The notes under the pieces: model-generated
Database searches by the model: none
The model's input: only the letters and a program-made list of their open reading frames with translations
Told to the model about the DNA's origin: nothing
Program-made: the position numbers and the translations under genes
DNA from: an uncultured Treponema sp.
Lineage (GTDB): Bacteria; Spirochaetota; Spirochaetia; Treponematales; Treponemataceae
DNA length: 5,330 nt
Direction of reading: 5' to 3'
NCBI GenBank assembly: GCA_937885475.1
Contig: CAKZZR010000119.1
Span: 1 to 5,330, forward strand
In this document: positions 4,706-5,330 of the stretch, piece after piece
How the letters are laid out: the number at the start of each line of letters is the position of its first letter
How positions within the stretch are numbered: position 1 is the first letter of the stretch

Positions 4706-5330
4706 TTATTTATTTTCAATCGCGTCAATGTAAGAAAGATTCAATCTTCCCATCTTGTCAACCTCAAGGAGCTTAACTGGGATTACCTGACCTTCCTTAA
4801 GAACGTCGCTCACCTTCTCTACGCGCTGTTTAGAAAGCTTTGAGATGTGGCATAATCCTTCTTTTCCAGGAAGGATTTCTACGAATGCTCCAAAGTCCAT
4901 GATGCGCTTTACAGTACCCTGGTAGATTGTTCCTACTTCTGGGTCTTCCGTAATGCCCTTTACAGCCTTCTTTGCAGCCTCGGCATTCATTCCGTTTTTA
5001 GCGTAGATTGTAACAGTTCCGTCATCGTCAGTGTTGATTGTAACATCATACTGAGAGCAGAGAGCCTTAACGTTCTTTCCGCCAGGTCCGATGAGGGCAC
5101 CAATCTTGTCTACAGGAATCTTCATAGTAAGAATCTGCGGAGCGTTCTTTGCCAAAGGAGCTGGCTTATCGATGCATTTTTCCATGATTGAAAGGATGTG
5201 AAGGCGACCCTGACGAGCCTGCTCCATAGCCTTCTTCATGATTTCCGTTGTTACACCGGCAATCTTGATGTCCATCTGGAAGCCTGTGATACCATCTTTT
5301 GTTCCGGCTACCTTAAAGTCCATATCGCCA
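4706..5330 (-). CDS. pnp: Polynucleotide phosphorylase, C-terminal part (5' end outside the window)
   Basis: The visible 207 residues are the C-terminal part of PNPase, which degrades RNA 3' to 5' using phosphate and releases nucleoside diphosphates. The frame is open to the right edge. It begins with GDMDFKVAGTKDG, the conserved catalytic-core motif with an Asp that helps bind the metal, followed by QMDIKIAGVTTEIM. A KH RNA-binding domain spans about visible residues 65-127, with its GPGG loop at 81-84. An S1 domain spans about 130-201 (VGTIYQGTVKRIMDFGAFVE, then GLCHIS). The protein stops only a few residues after the S1 domain (LSYIDAIENK), without the extra tail of E. coli PNPase. Codons here look less GC-rich than in the ATPase genes, as often seen for highly expressed genes. 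It is the end of its own transcription unit, closed by the terminator at 4632-4673. Confidence 0.97.
   Translation of the reverse strand, partial: GDMDFKVAGTKDGITGFQMDIKIAGVTTEIMKKAMEQARQGRLHILSIMEKCIDKPAPLAKNAPQILTMKIPVDKIGALIGPGGKNVKALCSQYDVTINTDDDGTVTIYAKNGMNAEAAKKAVKGITEDPEVGTIYQGTVKRIMDFGAFVEILPGKEGLCHISKLSKQRVEKVSDVLKEGQVIPVKLLEVDKMGRLNLSYIDAIENK

Noticed and set aside
1..5330. CRISPR array, tRNA, rRNA, insertion sequence or direct-repeat array
   Set aside because: I saw no regularly spaced repeats, tRNA-like folds, transposase motifs or terminal inverted repeats; nearly all bases are inside genes of known families.

Overview
The window is one strand of housekeeping sequence: every gene I can support reads on the minus strand, so transcription runs from high to low coordinates. 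Genes are tightly packed and read as a bacterium with a V/A-type ATPase operon. The bacterial V-type ATPase, the 344-residue subunit C, the IIA(Ntr)-type PTS protein and the moderate GC content (about 43-63% in the lines I counted by hand) fit a spirochaete of the Treponema group best. This assignment is an inference from gene content and protein flavour, not from a database comparison.

Layout in transcription order. (1) 5330-4706: the last 207 residues of polynucleotide phosphorylase, cut by the window edge, with the end of the catalytic core, the KH domain and the S1 domain. It is followed by a clear intrinsic terminator at 4632-4673. (2) 4614-4586: a near-consensus sigma-70 type promoter (TTGACT, 17 bp, TATTAT) just after that terminator. 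It starts a new transcription unit. (3) 4530-4165: secG. (4) 4152-3673: a PtsN-like EIIA domain protein. (5) 3635-3333: a 100-residue coiled-coil protein, most likely a peripheral-stalk subunit of the ATPase. (6) 3321-2287: V-type ATPase subunit C. (7) 2285-297: V-type ATPase subunit I, the membrane stator. (8) 231-1: the start of proteolipid subunit K, cut by the left edge.

From secG onward the gaps are 1 to 65 nt with no further terminator visible, so secG, ptsN and the ATPase genes probably share one mRNA. The remaining ATPase subunits (E, the F/G-type central stalk subunit, A, B, D) would be expected beyond the left edge. The machine would couple ATP hydrolysis or synthesis to H+ or Na+ movement; subunit I and the K ring form the ion path, subunit C joins the ring to the central stalk, and the coiled-coil protein would be part of the stator.

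Most of the window is ordinary. The points worth a second look are the N-terminal signal peptide and acidic linker on subunit K, the stem-loop and 65-nt leader before K, the placement of secG and a PTS regulatory protein at the head of the ATPase operon, and the acidic tail on SecG. I found no rRNA, tRNA, CRISPR array, insertion sequence or attachment site. No gene-free stretch exceeds 175 bases.
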